From NCBI GenBank assembly GCA_033002965.1, contig JAURVB010000852.1, positions 124,001-188,000 on the forward strand: 64,000 nucleotides of DNA. Reading direction: 5' to 3'. Below the pieces are notes generated by a model, which saw only the letters and a list, made by a program, of their open reading frames with translations, was not told the origin of the DNA and did no database searches. A program made the translations under genes and the position numbers. The stretch comes from Piper betle. Lineage: Eukaryota > Streptophyta > Magnoliopsida > Piperales > Piperaceae. Each line of letters begins with the position of its first letter. Position 1 is the first letter of the stretch. Below, piece after piece: positions 47,942 through 60,600 of this stretch.

Positions 47942-47946
47942 CATGC

Positions 47947-50818
47947 TGTAACACCCCGTTTCGGCTCACCCGTGAACCGACCCGGAAATGTCACCGGCGA
48001 CCGAACCGTTCGCTAATCTACTAGATTCGGTTAAGCCGACCCGGATCTACTCTCGGCGTCTCAAGATGGAGATGCAAATATGAAATGCATGAATGGGAAC
48101 AATTGGGTTCTAACGCGGTCCTACATGCATGCTATGATGTACAAGCAAAAACAAGACAAAACAATAAATGAGAAACCAAAAGAAAATATATGCTATTGCG
48201 GAAAACAGATAGAATTTCCCTAAAAGTGTAATAAGGGCCAACCTATCCATAACAAGGGTATATAAATATTTTATGAAAATACAATAACAAAACACAACAA
48301 TCTACCAGACATTCAATCATTATCTCATTCATTTTCACCTGAGCCGAGTCTGAACTCCAAGGCTCCCTACTCATTCATATTTATCCGTTCGTTTCATAAC
48401 AAGTAATTCATTCAAGCAAACACATCAAAATCATCATTCACATAACAATAACACACCATCATCATACGTTACACGCGGCAGGTACATGTGTGCGCGGTTC
48501 CGTGCTGCTCCTCCGCAGTCCCGACAGCTTTCATCACTCGCATTCCTCACCTACATATATATAGAAAAACCGTCAGTAACGAGTGTTACCGGCCCGGAAA
48601 ATAACTAATATCAATCTGGCACAGGAGAGCAAACTCTCCTGTTGAATCAAAACCATATACTTCCTCAAGAACTCTCATCAGGGCACATACGGGAGCCGTC
48701 GCCGTCGGGCCGTCGCCCTCGGGTCGACAGCGTCCCCCTTTCTTTCTCATTCTCATACCTTGGCCATTTCTCTATCGCTTCTCGCATCAAATTTCATTCC
48801 TTACCGCCCTCTGCACCTTCCATATTACTCCTGGCCTTGAGCACAAAGGCCGAGCACTCTCAGGCAGTCGCCTTCAGTACCCTTTGAACCACAAGTCTAG
48901 ACATGCGCTGCATTGCAGTACCCGTAAACCTCCACACTTCTCCGGGTTTGAGGAACTCAAAGGTGGAGTTGTCCGGATCCTTCGGGAACGAAGTGGGTTC
49001 TCCCCAGCTCCAGAGCCCGCTCTTCCGAGCACACGCCCTATCTGAAGACGTGGCCGCAAGTAACCCTCATTCCATCTCTCACCGAAAACGCGAAAACTAT
49101 ATATATATAGGCCTGGGTTGGGATTTATACAATAGGCCCGAAGGCAACTTGAGCTGGATCTGAAGTTCGAAAACAAACACGAGGGATCTCATCCTCGAGG
49201 GTTATTAATCCGAAGCAAATCGTTGGCTAAATGGCCCGAGTTAAGTGGGATCCGATAAAACGCCACTTAACTCGTCCTGCACATGATAAATCAAATACAC
49301 AATAGAGTAGTGTAAAAACAGAGAACGAGTCCTAAACGGACCTGGTAGAAGCTCCAAACAGGTCCACGCGCCTAGGCAGCGAGCTCCTACACCGTACCTA
49401 CACAATCAGGCTAAAAACTAACGCCCGCATGATGAATCACACATCCTATAGCATGCACACACAATCAACACAATCACTCATCAATCAACACACATTAACC
49501 TATATCAATTCTAGCAAGTCTACTTAGGCTAGTTTGCATTAGATCATGATCATTACCTAGTTACCCTAATTTAGTTTCTTAGCCTCCATTTTTAACACCA
49601 CTCAATCAAGGAAATTTCACATTTTATCCTTAATCAAATCTACATTTATATATATTATTATAATATACAATTCACCAATCCTAGCATGCAATTCTAATAA
49701 TCAATACTTTCAAATAATTAAATTAAAATAAATTATGCCTCGCGTCGTCAAAAATCGGCGACGGCTAGGGTTTCTGTTTCGTGGCTCGAAACTCGAATTC
49801 GGCACCTAGCAGCATCTGAAGTCCGATCAGATTGGACCAGGTGCGTTCGGCGGATGATCCGGCGAATTTCCCACGAATCCAATTTTCCGGTTGTTCCAGC
49901 GGTTTTCCGGCGAGTGTCGGCGGTTTTCCGGCGGATTCCGACGATTTTCCGGCGACGATTTGGGACGGAGCAATCAGGGGGTCTATTGGCACCAGCTCGA
50001 CGAGCTTGGTCCGATGGCGGTGTCAAACAAGGTAGCCGAGGCGGCATCGAAAATGGGCGGCGGTGGCGGCGTGCTCCGATCGAGGCTGCAGCCGGCCTCA
50101 CAGCGGCGGGAGGTGGGTGGTCGTCAGGGCCACAGCGAGCGGAGGCGCGGCCCGGATGGCGGCGGAATTCGGCTCGGAGTGGCGACGGTCGAGGTGGTTT
50201 CGTGGGGCGATTCCAACGTCGTGGCGGCGAGATGGTCGGGTGGGTCGTGGCGGCACGGCGGGGTGGGGCGGCGTTGATCGGCGGCTGTATGACGTCGGTG
50301 GCGGCGACGAGCACAAGGGCGGTGAGGGTTTGGGTGAAGAAGGGTCGGGAGGGAGAAAAATACCCTCAATGGCTGTTTCGTAATTAAGTATTGACTCGAT
50401 TCCTACTCGAGTCAAAATAATAACTAGTTCGTAATAAATTCTAAAAAAATCTAGAAAAATATGGAAAAATTCCATAAAATAAAACAAACACAATAACATC
50501 CAAATGGCATGCTCTATAACTAATAACCCACCTGAATATGATCTAACGCGTCCTAATTCGTCATTCGGCCCTAAAAATATTCTACGATAAAATAAAAATA
50601 ACAATCAATACTGCATACCTCCATATACTTGATAACACATTTTTCATTATCTTTCAGGCGTTATCATCGTACACTTGAGCATACTTGACCCTCATCGCTC
50701 ATAACTCACAGCTGGCCTCAACTCAGCTCGCGGTCCATGAAGCTGACTCGACTCCAACCAACGATTGAACCGACTGGTTCACTCCCGTAAAACTCTGACT
50801 CGAGTCACGGGTTTTACA
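47947..50818 (-). repeat. 5' LTR of element B (2872 bp)
   Basis: In plus coordinates it runs from TGTAACACCCC to CACGGGTTTTACA. The minus-strand TATA box CTATATATATATAG (49097-49110) marks the likely promoter, so U3 is about 1.7 kb and R-U5 about 1.1 kb. A GC-rich block (49750-50390) repeats CGGTTTTCCGGCG-like words and produces ORFs in most frames; these are not genes. Confidence 0.9.
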
Positions 50819-50823
50819 TAAGG

Positions 50824-53197
50824 TTGAGGTGGACAACCCCAAAATTGTGGGAGAAAACTTGAAGGCATGCGCCTTCAGTACCTTTTGAAACCACAAATCT
50901 AGACATGCGTTGCATTGCAGTACCCGTAAACTTCCACACTTCTTCGGGTTTGAGGAACTCAAAGGTGGAGTTGTAACGATCCCTCGGGAATAGAACAAGA
51001 CGCTCACCAAATATAGAACCCACTTTGACTAACATGCGCTCTATCTCAAAGCGCGGCTGTCGGTTTTTCCCTATCTCATATCTCACTCGAAAACTCGAGA
51101 AAATTATATATAGGTCTGAGAAGAGATTTATATAATAGGCCCGAAGGTAACTTACGGGGGATCTTGTTTTCAAAATCACTCACGAGGGGTCTCATCCTCT
51201 ATGGTTATTAATTACGGAAGTAAAATACGTCTAAATAGCCCATGTTAAGTGGGGTCCGATAAAACAACTACTTAACACGTCTTGCGATCTAGAAATCAAA
51301 TCAGCAATAGAGTATAGCGATAAAAATTGAGAAGAGTCCTAATGGATCTGTGGTCCAAGCTCCAAGTAAGACATCTCATCTACAGTGAGCTCGGACTCCA
51401 AAACGTAGATTGAAACCCACTACTAAGTAAAATAATAACATTTCTACATGATGCATACTTGTGGTATGTACTCACATTATCAGTACATCCTAATAAGAAA
51501 GACAATACTAAGTAAACATATAACTAAACATTTATCATGTAAATTTAGACATAATAAAGAAAATAACTAATACCAATAATGAATAAATAAATACATACAC
51601 TCATGAATAAATAAATAAATAATAAATACAAGAAAATAACAATACTCTAATCATAAAATAATAATATCATACTCATCCAACTCGGAATATGTAATTAAAT
51701 ATAAATAAATAATAACATAAACGCAACAAATTAATAGATAAATAAATAAATAAATAAAATTTAGTAAACATGAATAAGATTAATATTAATAAGTAAATAT
51801 ATCAATAATAATAATAACAACCAAATAAGCATTCATCATAAACAACTACATATAAATAAAAATAAATAAACAATAATGAATAAATAAATAAATAAATAAA
51901 AGCACTCGTAACATCAAAATATGCTAAATAATGTGAATATGAATCTAAACTAATGTGCGGGTTCTCAAACTGAGTCTACCTGGGCAAGTCGACCGAGTTG
52001 AGCTAAGTCGACTCTGCCCAGTTAGGCAACAGTGTTGGGTCGGGTAGCTGGACACGAACATAGGCTCGGGCATGACCATGGGGCTACTAGGGAGGTGAAC
52101 AATGTCAGGTGGGCAGACACAAACACGAGTAACCGAGTCCGACGGAAGAGCAGTGCCCGTTGCCAAAAAATGCCAATGGCGACGCAGCTAGGGTAGCCGC
52201 CAGTTGAGATATATGGCCCTAGCAATGGGGAACATGGTGGTGATGGCGATCGGCAAAGTCCGCCTATTGGCTGGCCAGAAAACGGTTGGAAAGGGCAAAA
52301 TCACCATCGGGTACCGGGGCATCACCAGTGGCGATGGCTGCCATGGCAGTGATCATAGGTGATCTCAAAATGAAGGTCTCAGCGAAAGGAAGCTATTGGG
52401 TGGATGGATCGGCTAGAGGCGACTCGCCAACACCGAAAAATTGTTCGAATGGGTAGCGGCGGCGGTGGAAACCGACTACAAAAATGCAGTCGCCATTGGT
52501 GACTATGGCAGTAGTGGTCGTGAGAGGTATGGATGGAAAGCCTATAGCGATGCGGTCATGAGGGTGCCAGTCCGAGATGGCAAGGGGTGAGCCAGATACG
52601 CTCCGGCGACAAGCTGAAGTGGCAGTGGTGCTAGGGTGGAAATCATAGTGGGGCCCACCTATGGGTATATGCAATATACATATGGACAGAAAGCTCAGAT
52701 CAAGACTGTCTAAAGTTAAAACTGACTTGAGACGTAAAAGTGACTCTATAGGAGGGAATTGAGGCAAGAAGACTAAATGGGCCTCGAACCTTCAACTCAA
52801 TCGGATGAAAACCTACAACTCAATCAAGTTGGGCCCATAGGGGCACATTTCGATATTCCAAAATCCCTATGATGCCTGCAAATGAGATACCATGAAAATC
52901 CCAAATAGATATTATACATTGCATTGACCTAAATTTAGGCCTGCAACCCTAGCTCATAAAAATCATCTGTATGCCTCATGTATACACTAATAAGTCACCA
53001 ACTGTTGTAGCCTAACTAAAGCTATCATCTATATGTTGGGTGTGCTCAACCACCATAACATGCTCATATTGTCATCTAGGCCCCATACTCATGATTTGAA
53101 AATTGGTATGACTCGAGCTTAATCTAACCGACTTGAGATTGGCCGAACTGGGCAAAACTACAGGCGGGTAAAACCCTAACTCAATGCTGGGTTTTGC
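50824..53197 (-). repeat. LTR fragment C2 of a related Ty3 family
   Basis: 50860-51180 aligns with the R region of element B (AGACATGCGTTGCATTGCAGTACC, CTTCGGGTTTGAGGAACTC). 51115-51430 aligns with C1. 51440-51960 is an AT-rich AAATAAAT-repeat part. 51960-52640 is GC-rich and the end is GCTGGGTTTTGCA at 53197. Many changes show it is old. No coding domain found. Confidence 0.65.
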
Positions 53198-54675
53198 ACT
53201 CTTAAACTCTAACAAAGCTTGCTAGCTTCCTACTGGTCAGGCTGGACAAGACCACACATGCTGAAATCATCTAGCTGGACTAAACCCTAGGGCCATTGCT
53301 GACTATAGGGATTGAAATGCAATGACCTTGTAAGGAAAGCCTAAGTTCACTTCTAAAGGCCTACTAGGTTGGTCAAGCCAGTACTGTCAGTACTGCAAGG
53401 TACTAGTCTGAGTTACATCTAGGAAATCTATGTAGAGTGCAAGTTATACAGGCTAATGTCTACCTATGTATCCCTGTTCTTCATCAATGTGAAAGGTTGA
53501 CTATGTGTACCCTCAAGGTACTCTGGTCCAAGTCGTAAGGCTATACTAAGTTGCTTTGTGTGTCCTGTTGTCATATGGTGGGCACCGGTATTGATCAAGG
53601 GAACACCGACTGGGCGGATTGGGCAAACGAGCGCCAAACAGACAATGGCGAGCCAGGGGTTGCCGCTAGTCACGATCGTCAAGGGGACAATAAGGGGAAG
53701 GTGGAGGTGGTAGTGGTCAACAAGGTCTGGCCACCTGCTGGCCCAAAAACAACCACACAATGACGGAGCCACCAAAAATGGTGACTTTGTTGGCAGCTAT
53801 CGTAGCCACAACAAGGGGCATGGTTGGTCTCAAAATCACGGCCTCGATGAGGGGAAGCTATCTAGGCAGTCAGCCTCACCAAAGGGAGCTTGCTAGGGTC
53901 GAAAAAAGGCCCAAATGGTGGCGGTGATGGAATCGGTGTTCAAAACGTCTTGCTGGAGACCAACACCACAACACCAGTGCTAGTGGACATGGTCAATAGT
54001 CCACCGTAGGGTGATCACGATTGTGTCAGTCCGGCGGCCAGAGGTACGTCTGAGACTCGCCGGGTCAAAGTAGTAGTGGTGCTAGGCTGTGGGAGAAAAC
54101 ACCAGGAAAATGTCGGGGAAGCAAGGGATGAAGTAGATAGTCCAAATCTTGCCATGTGTTGCGATCTGAATGTTTAGCAACTCGTGATTCTAGTGGGGTC
54201 CACATAAGATATATACAATTTATACGTAGATAGAAAGCTTAGATCAACATTCACAAAAGTTGAATATGACTCAAAGCCTAATAGAGGCTCTATAGATGAA
54301 AATTGAGGTGACTAAGTTAAATGGGTTCAAAATCCTAAACTCAATAGAATAAAAATCTAAAACTCAAATCAAACTGGGCCCATTAAGGTAATCCATTGAA
54401 TCCAAAATCCATAAGATGCATGCAAAAATAAATACTATAAAAAAACCCAACTGAATACTAAATATTACAACAACCTATATCTGATCCTACAACCGTGAGC
54501 TAACCTATTTAGTACTTGTATACTTGTATTATATGCAAATAGTTCATGCTTTACTATAGCATAAATAATACTATCATTTGGATATCGAATATGCCATACT
54601 CGTACAGTCATTTAAAAGGTGAACCAATTCAAGACTTGGCTTGGGCGAGGCCCTAATTTGAAGCTAAGGTTTTAC
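53198..54675 (-). repeat. LTR fragment C3 of a related Ty3 family
   Basis: 53570-54130 aligns with 42900-43150 of C1 (CAAACGAGCGCCAAACAGA versus CAAACAGGCACCAAACAAGA, and AGTAGTAGTGGTGCTAGG). The end is AAGGTTTTACA at 54675. It follows C2 directly with no clear border; 53198-53560 is not assigned. Old and broken. Confidence 0.6.
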
Positions 54676-55483
54676 ACCCCTACACAATAGACACACACCG
54701 TACAAGCCTCCCACCGCAAAATCCAACCCACCGGTTTCTGAGCAAACCAGGCTGGATGCCCGCCGTCCCAGACCAATGTCCTCACCGTCGAGAAGAGAAA
54801 TTCCCGACCGTAAGCAAGGTTCCAACTTCGGGGTTCCTCCCCGGCTGCAACGTGTTGTCCAACGCATAGCCTCATGTTTCCACTGTTGAATCAGTCCTTT
54901 CCACACTGCTGGAGAAGAGACAAATCGCTGCCAGAGCAGGAAAAAGTAGAAAAGGAGACATTTTTCAAAGACTTTTCGGCCGACTGGAGGAGCCTCCGGT
55001 CATCTAACCACCTCCATTCGACTCCTTGCATCACCGAAAGTTGTCTCTGACCAAGTCTTGCCGCTTCTGATCGGTCGGTTTGCCGGGAAATGGGCACAAA
55101 TTTCCCATGATAACCATTATCGGCAGGGTTTTCCGGCTAGTTTCCCACTGGCCACCGCCACCTCAAACCACCTAACCACCATAGTCGTGCTTCCCTCCAC
55201 TGCAATTGTCGATCTGGGCAGTCGCTGCCGACCACTGCCGCCGAAAATGCCGCTGTCGTCGCTCCGGCTTCGGCACTGCACCACCAGTCTAATCGGGTCC
55301 GAAGGGTCTCGTTAGTGGACCATGTCCACTTGTGTATGCCCTCGCCCGAGATCGCATCCAAGCAGCTGCTAGTTTGCCCCTCCCACCTGCCTATACATGT
55401 TCAGCTTCTGGCGCAAAAATCCGGCGCACCCAATTCCCATTTGGTACCTGTGTACGCCATCTCAGACCGGAACCATTTCAGGC
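54676..55483. other. GC-rich single-copy-looking DNA split by the hAT-like element
   Basis: This stretch and its continuation after 57106 do not match the other repeats in the window by eye. Short open frames (54664-54906 minus, 55058-55315 plus) show no motif I know. The last 8 bases are the hAT target duplication. It could be part of an older LTR or of a lost gene. Confidence 0.35.
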
Positions 55484-57106
55484 TAGGGGTGGGCATCGGT
55501 CGGACAGGCATCAGACAAGTTATTGTCTGTGTCTGTCCGAAATTTCGTCGGACAAAATTTGTCCGACCGAATTATTATCTGACTTGTCCGTCGGGCCCGA
55601 ACAGTGTCCGCAGATCGTCCGAAATCAAAAAAATGGCACTGTTTCGTCGCCACCGCCCTGCTCGTCGCCACTGCCCTGCTCGTCGCCTCTGCCGCCCTGC
55701 TCGTCGCCGCTGCCGCCCTGCTCATCGCCCGCTGCCTCCGCCGGCCTCTGGGTGCAGCGAAACCCCTTCGCCGCCCTGCTCGTCGCCTCTGCCGCCCTGC
55801 TCGTCGCCTCTGCCACCCTGCTCGTCGCCTCCGCCGCCCTGCGCGCCGTCGCCGCAGCCCTGCTCGTCGCCCCGTTGCCTCCGCCGGTCTCTGCGCGCAG
55901 CGAAACCCCTCCGCCGCGCCTGCCTCCGCCCTCCGCCTGCCCTCAGACGCCCCTGCCCGCCCGCCCTCAGACGCCCCTGCCCGCCCGCCGCCAGTGCTTG
56001 CCCTCCCTCCGCCAGCGCCTGCCACCGGCGTCGCGGTGACTCGTCGATGGCTGGTGGTGGTCGAGATGTCACGGCGACGGTACGGCTGGGCGGGCGGCGT
56101 CGATCGGTGGCGGGATGGCGGCGGCGACGACGCTAGGGTTTGGGGGGGGTTGTTTTGGGGGAGAAGATGATCGGTGGCAAACTCGTAAATAAGACTTAAC
56201 TCGATACCGGCACGAGTCAACAATAATACCTAACTCAGAATAAAATCTTCAAAAAAATCCAAAAAATCAGGAAAAATCCCATAAAATAAAATAAAGACCA
56301 CAACATCTAAATGATGTATAACTAATAATTCTACCCTATAACGTGTCTTAATGTATTATTTGGCCTAAAATAATTTTATTCAACTCAAAAATAACGGTCG
56401 AATCGATCGGTTCGGACTATAAATCCCTAACTTAGGACACGGGTTTTATAGAGGGAATTGAAAGTTATGAAACTATTTATTTATGGAAGAATATTGAAGA
56501 GAAATGTCTTAATTTCAAAATGAAGAAGACAAAAAACATGAATAATTAATTTTTTTGTATTTTTTCATGTAGGTGAGTTATATTGGATGAAGAATAAACT
56601 ATTAAAATATTTTATCTTTGAAGTATATGTAATATTAGAGTATATTTTGATGTCAATGATTATTTTAAAGTTTTTATACATTGACTATTTTTTGTTTGAC
56701 TTTAAAAATTGAGAACATGCTAATTAAATTATAAGTGGTTTGATATAATTATTAATATGAAGGTATAGCTCTAAATTCTTAAATGTAAGAATGACTTTAT
56801 CTTTTTCTATGTATGTCATTTTTTGTTATTTTAGATATTAAATATCAAATTTTATGTATAAACTTAATAAATTTTACTGTATATTATATTTTAAAATTTT
56901 CATAAATTATAATATTAGCTTTACAAATATTGAAGATATTATATTATTGATATAAAATATCGGACACTCGGTCGGTCGTTCGGTCGGACAAAAAAATGTC
57001 CATGTTTGGTTTGTTTTAATTCGGTCGGATTCGGTCGGTCAAATTCGATCGGACATATTTCGGACTTCGGTCGGACGGACAAATTTGGACGTCCACGCCC
57101 ACCCTA
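55484..57106. mobile_element. Non-autonomous hAT-like element carrying an LTR fragment
   Basis: The left end reads TAGGGGTGGGC (55484) and the right end GCCCACCCTA (57106), the usual hAT terminus. The flanks TTTCAGGC (55476-55483) and TTCCAGGC (57107-57114) form an 8-bp target duplication with one change. Both subterminal regions are full of GTCGGACA/TGTCCGA words, as expected for transposase binding. No transposase is present. The middle (about 55640-56448) is LTR sequence of the Ty3 family; about 56450-56960 is AT-rich hAT filler. Confidence 0.8.
55640..56448 (-). repeat. Ty3 LTR fragment with GC-rich minisatellite inside the hAT-like element
   Basis: 56140-56448 matches the outer end of the element A LTR (GTAAATAAGACTTAACTCG, AAAAATCCCATAAAAT, AACGGTCGAA, ACACGGGTTTTATA). 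55655-55880 is a tandem repeat of CCCTGCTCGTCGCC(T/G)C-like units of about 21-24 bp. Long ORFs on both strands here (up to 273 codons) come from this repeat and are not taken as genes. The inner LTR end is absent. Confidence 0.75.
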
Positions 57107-57114
57107 TTCCAGGC

Positions 57115-57699
57115 CATTTCGTCGGTCCCAACCCGATCCAGTTAGGTCCGGTTCATTCCTCGTAGACTCCAGGAATTATTTGAGACCCTTCCCGATTTCA
57201 GATTAATGTGAAATTTGGTGCGTTCCTTAATTTGAACGTCCCGGTTGCAACGATGTGATCCATTTTCATATTGGAGCATCGAAAAGACAAGTATGGAGCC
57301 TTAAGACATGCTACACTCGAAGTCATCAAATTAAAAAGTGGAAAGATATACTTGTGATTATAAATTATAAAAATCATAAAAATAATTAATTGTAAGTATA
57401 ACTCACCGATATGAACTTGCATTGGGTCTCATAGAGCCACATAAAAATTTTATATTGTGTATATTATTCTTTTATTATTAATAGGTTTAAGCTGTGATTT
57501 CAATAACAAGGGTACCTTAGGCAATACCCTCTGCTGCTTAGGGATATTAATTGAGCGAGCCAGTTTGTGAGCATTCAGTGTTCGGTTTGGCTCGACTCGA
57601 TTCGAAATTCGATATTTAAATGTTCAAGCCCAAACTCGACTCGAACTTAAATTTTACAAGCCGAACTACCTTCCGTGCAAAAGTAACCAAGTTAGTTGG
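57115..57699. other. Intergenic DNA after the hAT-like element
   Basis: The first ~100 bp continue the sequence broken by the hAT-like element. 57540-57660 has GGCTCGACTCGATTCG and ACTCGACTCGAAC words that resemble a decayed hAT-type subterminal region. No gene. Confidence 0.4.
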
Positions 57700-60600
57700 A
57701 TCATGGTTCTTCCAAGTACAAGGTTTTTAGCCAAAAGATTATATACTCGAGAGAACTACACAATATTTACAAGGTACATATTACAAAAGGGATTAAACGA
57801 TCCATGAAAGCCAAAAAGCGTTATCACCATGGAACGCCAAAGCAAAGAACTTGCAGTCTGTGTAAAGTATACCACTTGTCAAGTTGTTTTCTTTTACAAA
57901 CTGAAATGCTTCACAGACTGCCACTAGTTCGGACTCCTGGGCTGAACAACATGGCATTGAGGCACAAGCCTGCAAACATCCAGAAAGTAAAGCAAACAAA
58001 GACCCAGCCCGCTTTGATATCCATGAAATCAGAAAAACTATCATCAACATGAATAGTCAAAGAAGACTAAGGTTCCATAAATGGCTACCAACCCCAAGGA
58101 AGAGAACGTTTAACCCTGCTAATCAATTTATAGGTAGACTTACGCACGCAAGCATCCACTTGGCTTCTAGTGTGATAAATGATATAATTAGCAAGAACTA
58201 CCTTCCATGCAAATATACACTCATTTCTAGCCCTCCAGATATTATCCAAGATAAACAAAGTAGTAACCAAAAACTTTGGATTATTTTGCTTGACAAAGTG
58301 AAGCCATCTCACAATCAGAACTAAAATATCACTAGGATGGCAAACATTTAACCAAGTAGAAGATTGTATACCAAGTAGAATAAACCATAAAACTTTGGCC
58401 AAAGCACAATCTGTAAAAATATAAACAGTAGATTCATAACAATTCAAGCATAACGGGCAAAGAGGATGAACATGAATAGATCTAGCACTTAAAGTATAAG
58501 CAGTCCGAAGAATATCCCAAGCAATTCTCAACCCAAGAAGACGAAGACGAGAAGGAAGATCAGACCTCCACCAGGCCACCCATTCAAAGTCACTAGGCAC
58601 GAGCATGAACACAGTCATCTAAGTGGTTATTAATTAAAGCTTGCTTCACAGAAAACTGACCATTATTAGCATCCAACCAAATACAAGGATCAGTAAGTTG
58701 TCTAACAGGGTGAGGAATAGTAACAATAGCATTCGCATGAGCATCTTCAACGAGATCATAAATTAGATCCCTATTCCACGGACATGTTGAATTATCAACA
58801 AGATCAGAAACACCCGATTTAAAAAGTGGGAAGGCAGGAACACCCGATTGAACAGATGAGACCCATGGATCAACACCCATTTTCACAGTGAGCCATCACC
58901 AATTCCCACGCCACCTTTCCCTAAGCTTATTAAGCCCAATCTCTATACCTCTCCAAGCATCAGAGATATTATTTCTAGAATTACCATTATTGTTCCCACT
59001 AGTCCACCAATTCCCCTCAACACTTGAGCCAAATGCAAGTCTGGAGAATAAATTATTCGCCAAGCCAGCTTAGTAAGCAGTAATTCATTAAATTTATCAA
59101 GCTTCCTAATACCAAGACCACCTTCTTAAGCAAAGCTTATTTTTCTCATTAATCTTATGTCTCCATCAATAATTGTGAGATCCTTCACTATCTATCATTC
59201 TACATCTAATATCTACTAAGGTAAAATCCAATTTATTAGTAAAATTGAACTATAGATTTTTAATTTAATTAATTCTTTTTAAAGAGATAATTTAAGCCCA
59301 TTATTTTATACTTTGGACTAAGTCTTTATAGATAATATTAGAACAATCTAATTTCATGTTAGATAATTGGTTAGACTAAAAATATAAATTAAACTGTTTG
59401 TCATAAGTCAAAGAAGGATGTGGACTAAAGTTAAGTACATGTCAAATTAAAGAATTTCAAAGATGAAATTTTCTAAAGTTGGTCGATTATGATATCTTTC
59501 AATTTAGTCCAACACTAATACCTACTAGGCTAAAATCTGATTTAGAAGTGGAAATAAATTATACATCTTCAATTTGATTAATTATTTTTTAAAAATAACT
59601 TAGACTCATTAATTTATACCTTGGGTTGGGTAGTTACAATAATGACATGGACTAGAATTTAAATTCTTTAAATTTTTTTAGGGATACGGAAACAACTCAT
59701 AGCATAATTAGTCATGGTATTACTAATTGATTTAATTAAACAAGTCTTCCCAGCTCTAGAGAGGAAATAAGCTTCCCATCCTGTTATTCTAGATTGCACC
59801 CTACTCGTAAGGAAGTTAAAGGCTTCATTTCTTTTCCTCCCAAACCAAAGGGGCACCCCTTAATACATATTTCCACAAAGATGAAAAACAACAAAAGGAT
59901 TTATCATAGTTCACACATTAACAAGACAAATCTTGAAACATATTCAACACCTTCTTTGCATTGTCAACTTATTCCATGTTAGCTTTACAAAAGATCATCA
60001 AATCACCGGCAAAAGGCTATACTACTTCCAATAATATCGCCATTATTAGTAGCTCGATTAAGTAATCTCGATAAACCTTCCATAGCAATAATACAAAGAT
60101 AGGGGAGGTCGGGTCTCCCTGTCTAATTCCATTCTTAGCTTTAAATTTATCATTAAGCATGATAGAATAAGGGGGTTTATTGAAAATGGCAATCTCAATT
60201 GCACTTGTGAATATAGGTTGAAAATCCATATTAATGAGTTAGTGAGATTTTTTAAATATGAATCGTAATCACACAATTTTTCTATAATTCACAATCTAAC
60301 CCAAAACCATTACAAGCCCGTTAAGCAGATTAAATACCTCACACCCATCTAAATTTGATTTATAGACTTATAAACCTAAAATATAAAGATAAAAGAGTTT
60401 CGCATCAAATTTACAATTGAAACTCACTAATAATAGTAATCTCATTTACAATAGATTAATGGTAAAATATTATTCATATTGACAATTTACTTTAATAATA
60501 TAAATTAGATTTACAATTTCCCTAAAAGAGACCTACAATGCAAAATTAACGGGCACCGTTCACCACAGAACGTAGGCTTTCATTATAATAATAATATATT

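Larger units (their letters stand above)
43163..50818 (-). mobile_element. Ty3 (Tekay/Del-like) element B, young but internally deleted
   Basis: The element is flanked by a perfect 5-bp target duplication TAAGG (43158-43162 and 50819-50823). The minus-strand order is: 5' LTR (50818-47947), primer site (47941-47930), leader, Gag, RT and RNase H, a short integrase start, and a truncated 3' LTR (44407-43163). Protease and nearly all of integrase, with any chromodomain, are missing. The LTR parts that can be compared (about 1.24 kb) differ by only a few percent by eye. The element sits inside older LTR debris (C1/C2). The RT sequence is of the Tekay/Del type ([28 protein letters not shown]). Confidence 0.92.

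Noticed and set aside
49748..50604. ORFs up to 188 codons on both strands
   Set aside because: Same GC-rich LTR block in element B; no family resemblance.
55315..56223. Several long ORFs (up to 273 codons) on both strands
   Set aside because: They all cross the GC-rich tandem repeat and LTR fragment inside the hAT-like element; their Ala/Pro/Arg-rich content follows the repeat and the strands mirror each other.
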